Shown: piece after piece, positions 63,977-64,000 of the stretch
How the letters are laid out: every line of letters starts with the position of its first letter
Numbering within the stretch: the stretch's first letter is position 1
The notes under the pieces: generated by a model
What the model was told of the DNA's origin: nothing
Database searches by the model: none
The model's input: the letters and a program-made list of their open reading frames with translations, nothing else
From: Anderseniella sp. Alg231-50
Lineage (GTDB): Bacteria > Pseudomonadota > Alphaproteobacteria > Rhizobiales > Aestuariivirgaceae
DNA length: 64,000 bases
Reading direction: 5' to 3'
NCBI RefSeq assembly: GCF_900149695.1
Contig: NZ_LT703003.1
Coordinates: forward strand, 992,001 to 1,056,000
Position numbers and translations under genes: made by a program

Positions 63977-64000
63977 CTAATTGGTGGCGAGAAATGCCGC
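63977..64000 (-). CDS. 3' end of an upstream gene, possibly lptE
   Basis: Reading the minus strand from the window edge, a frame AFLATN followed by TAG (63977-63979) ends directly against the holA ATG (63974-63976). In most alphaproteobacteria lptE, the outer-membrane LPS-assembly lipoprotein, precedes holA, so this is probably its last codons. The inference rests only on synteny. Confidence 0.3.
   Translation of the reverse strand, partial: AAFLATN

Overview
This 64 kb window is a bacterial chromosome segment from an alphaproteobacterium, most likely of the Hyphomicrobiales (Rhizobiales) type. The reasons are the gene order dnaQ-coaE-aroE-maf-ppsR-[origin]-hemE-hemJ-rho and mnmE-mnmG-rsmG-parA-parB-holA, the order hisB-DUF2628-hisH-hisA-hisF-hisE-coaA, a hrcA-grpE...dnaK-dnaJ cluster, moderately high GC, and an Irr-like operator. 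Genus and species cannot be read from the window. Almost every gene is a core housekeeping gene. I saw no prophage, insertion sequence, CRISPR array, toxin-antitoxin pair, tRNA or rRNA.

Layout. 1-15.9 kb is nearly all minus strand: phoH (cut by the window edge), miaB, a tsaB-rimI fusion, an Nfu-type Fe-S scaffold, trpS, murJ, glnD, mutS, a hybrid histidine kinase and a LysR-type regulator with a small divergent ORF. 16.3-24.7 kb holds comM, a DUF1993 gene, gshB, yraN, rsmI, a lipoprotein (LpoA/LppC-like), hemW, rdgB and rph. 24.9-31.6 kb is the heat-shock block hrcA-grpE-(alkB, opposite strand)-dnaK-dnaJ plus two small genes. 31.8-37.3 kb carries dapB, gpmA, an Ada-like repair protein, DUF2244, nth, an EI24 membrane protein and a PfkB sugar kinase. 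37.3-41.8 kb is a histidine operon ending in coaA. 41.9-48.2 kb has hslVU, an XRE regulator, Smr, mltA, Tim44, fxsA and secB.

48.2-64 kb is the replication-origin neighbourhood. The only long gene-free stretch (about 51,854-52,235) lies between ppsR and hemE, as at the Caulobacter and Rickettsia origins. It has DnaA-box-like 9-mers, an AT-rich core and an 18-bp perfect palindrome. About 6.5 kb away are two parS sites in front of mnmG and a third inside rsmG, next to parA and parB. Replication start, segregation, heme synthesis and tRNA modification genes therefore sit together.

The least ordinary signal is an intergenic double-hairpin repeat of about 105 bp. Four copies are full or nearly full length and three are decayed. 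Stem changes are largely compensated between copies, and the termini often provide the stop codons of flanking genes. Other points of interest are the ICE/Irr-like box before the Nfu gene, the tsaB-rimI fusion, and the uncharacterised 50-residue ORF divergent from the LysR gene. I did not find a convincing undescribed multi-gene system.
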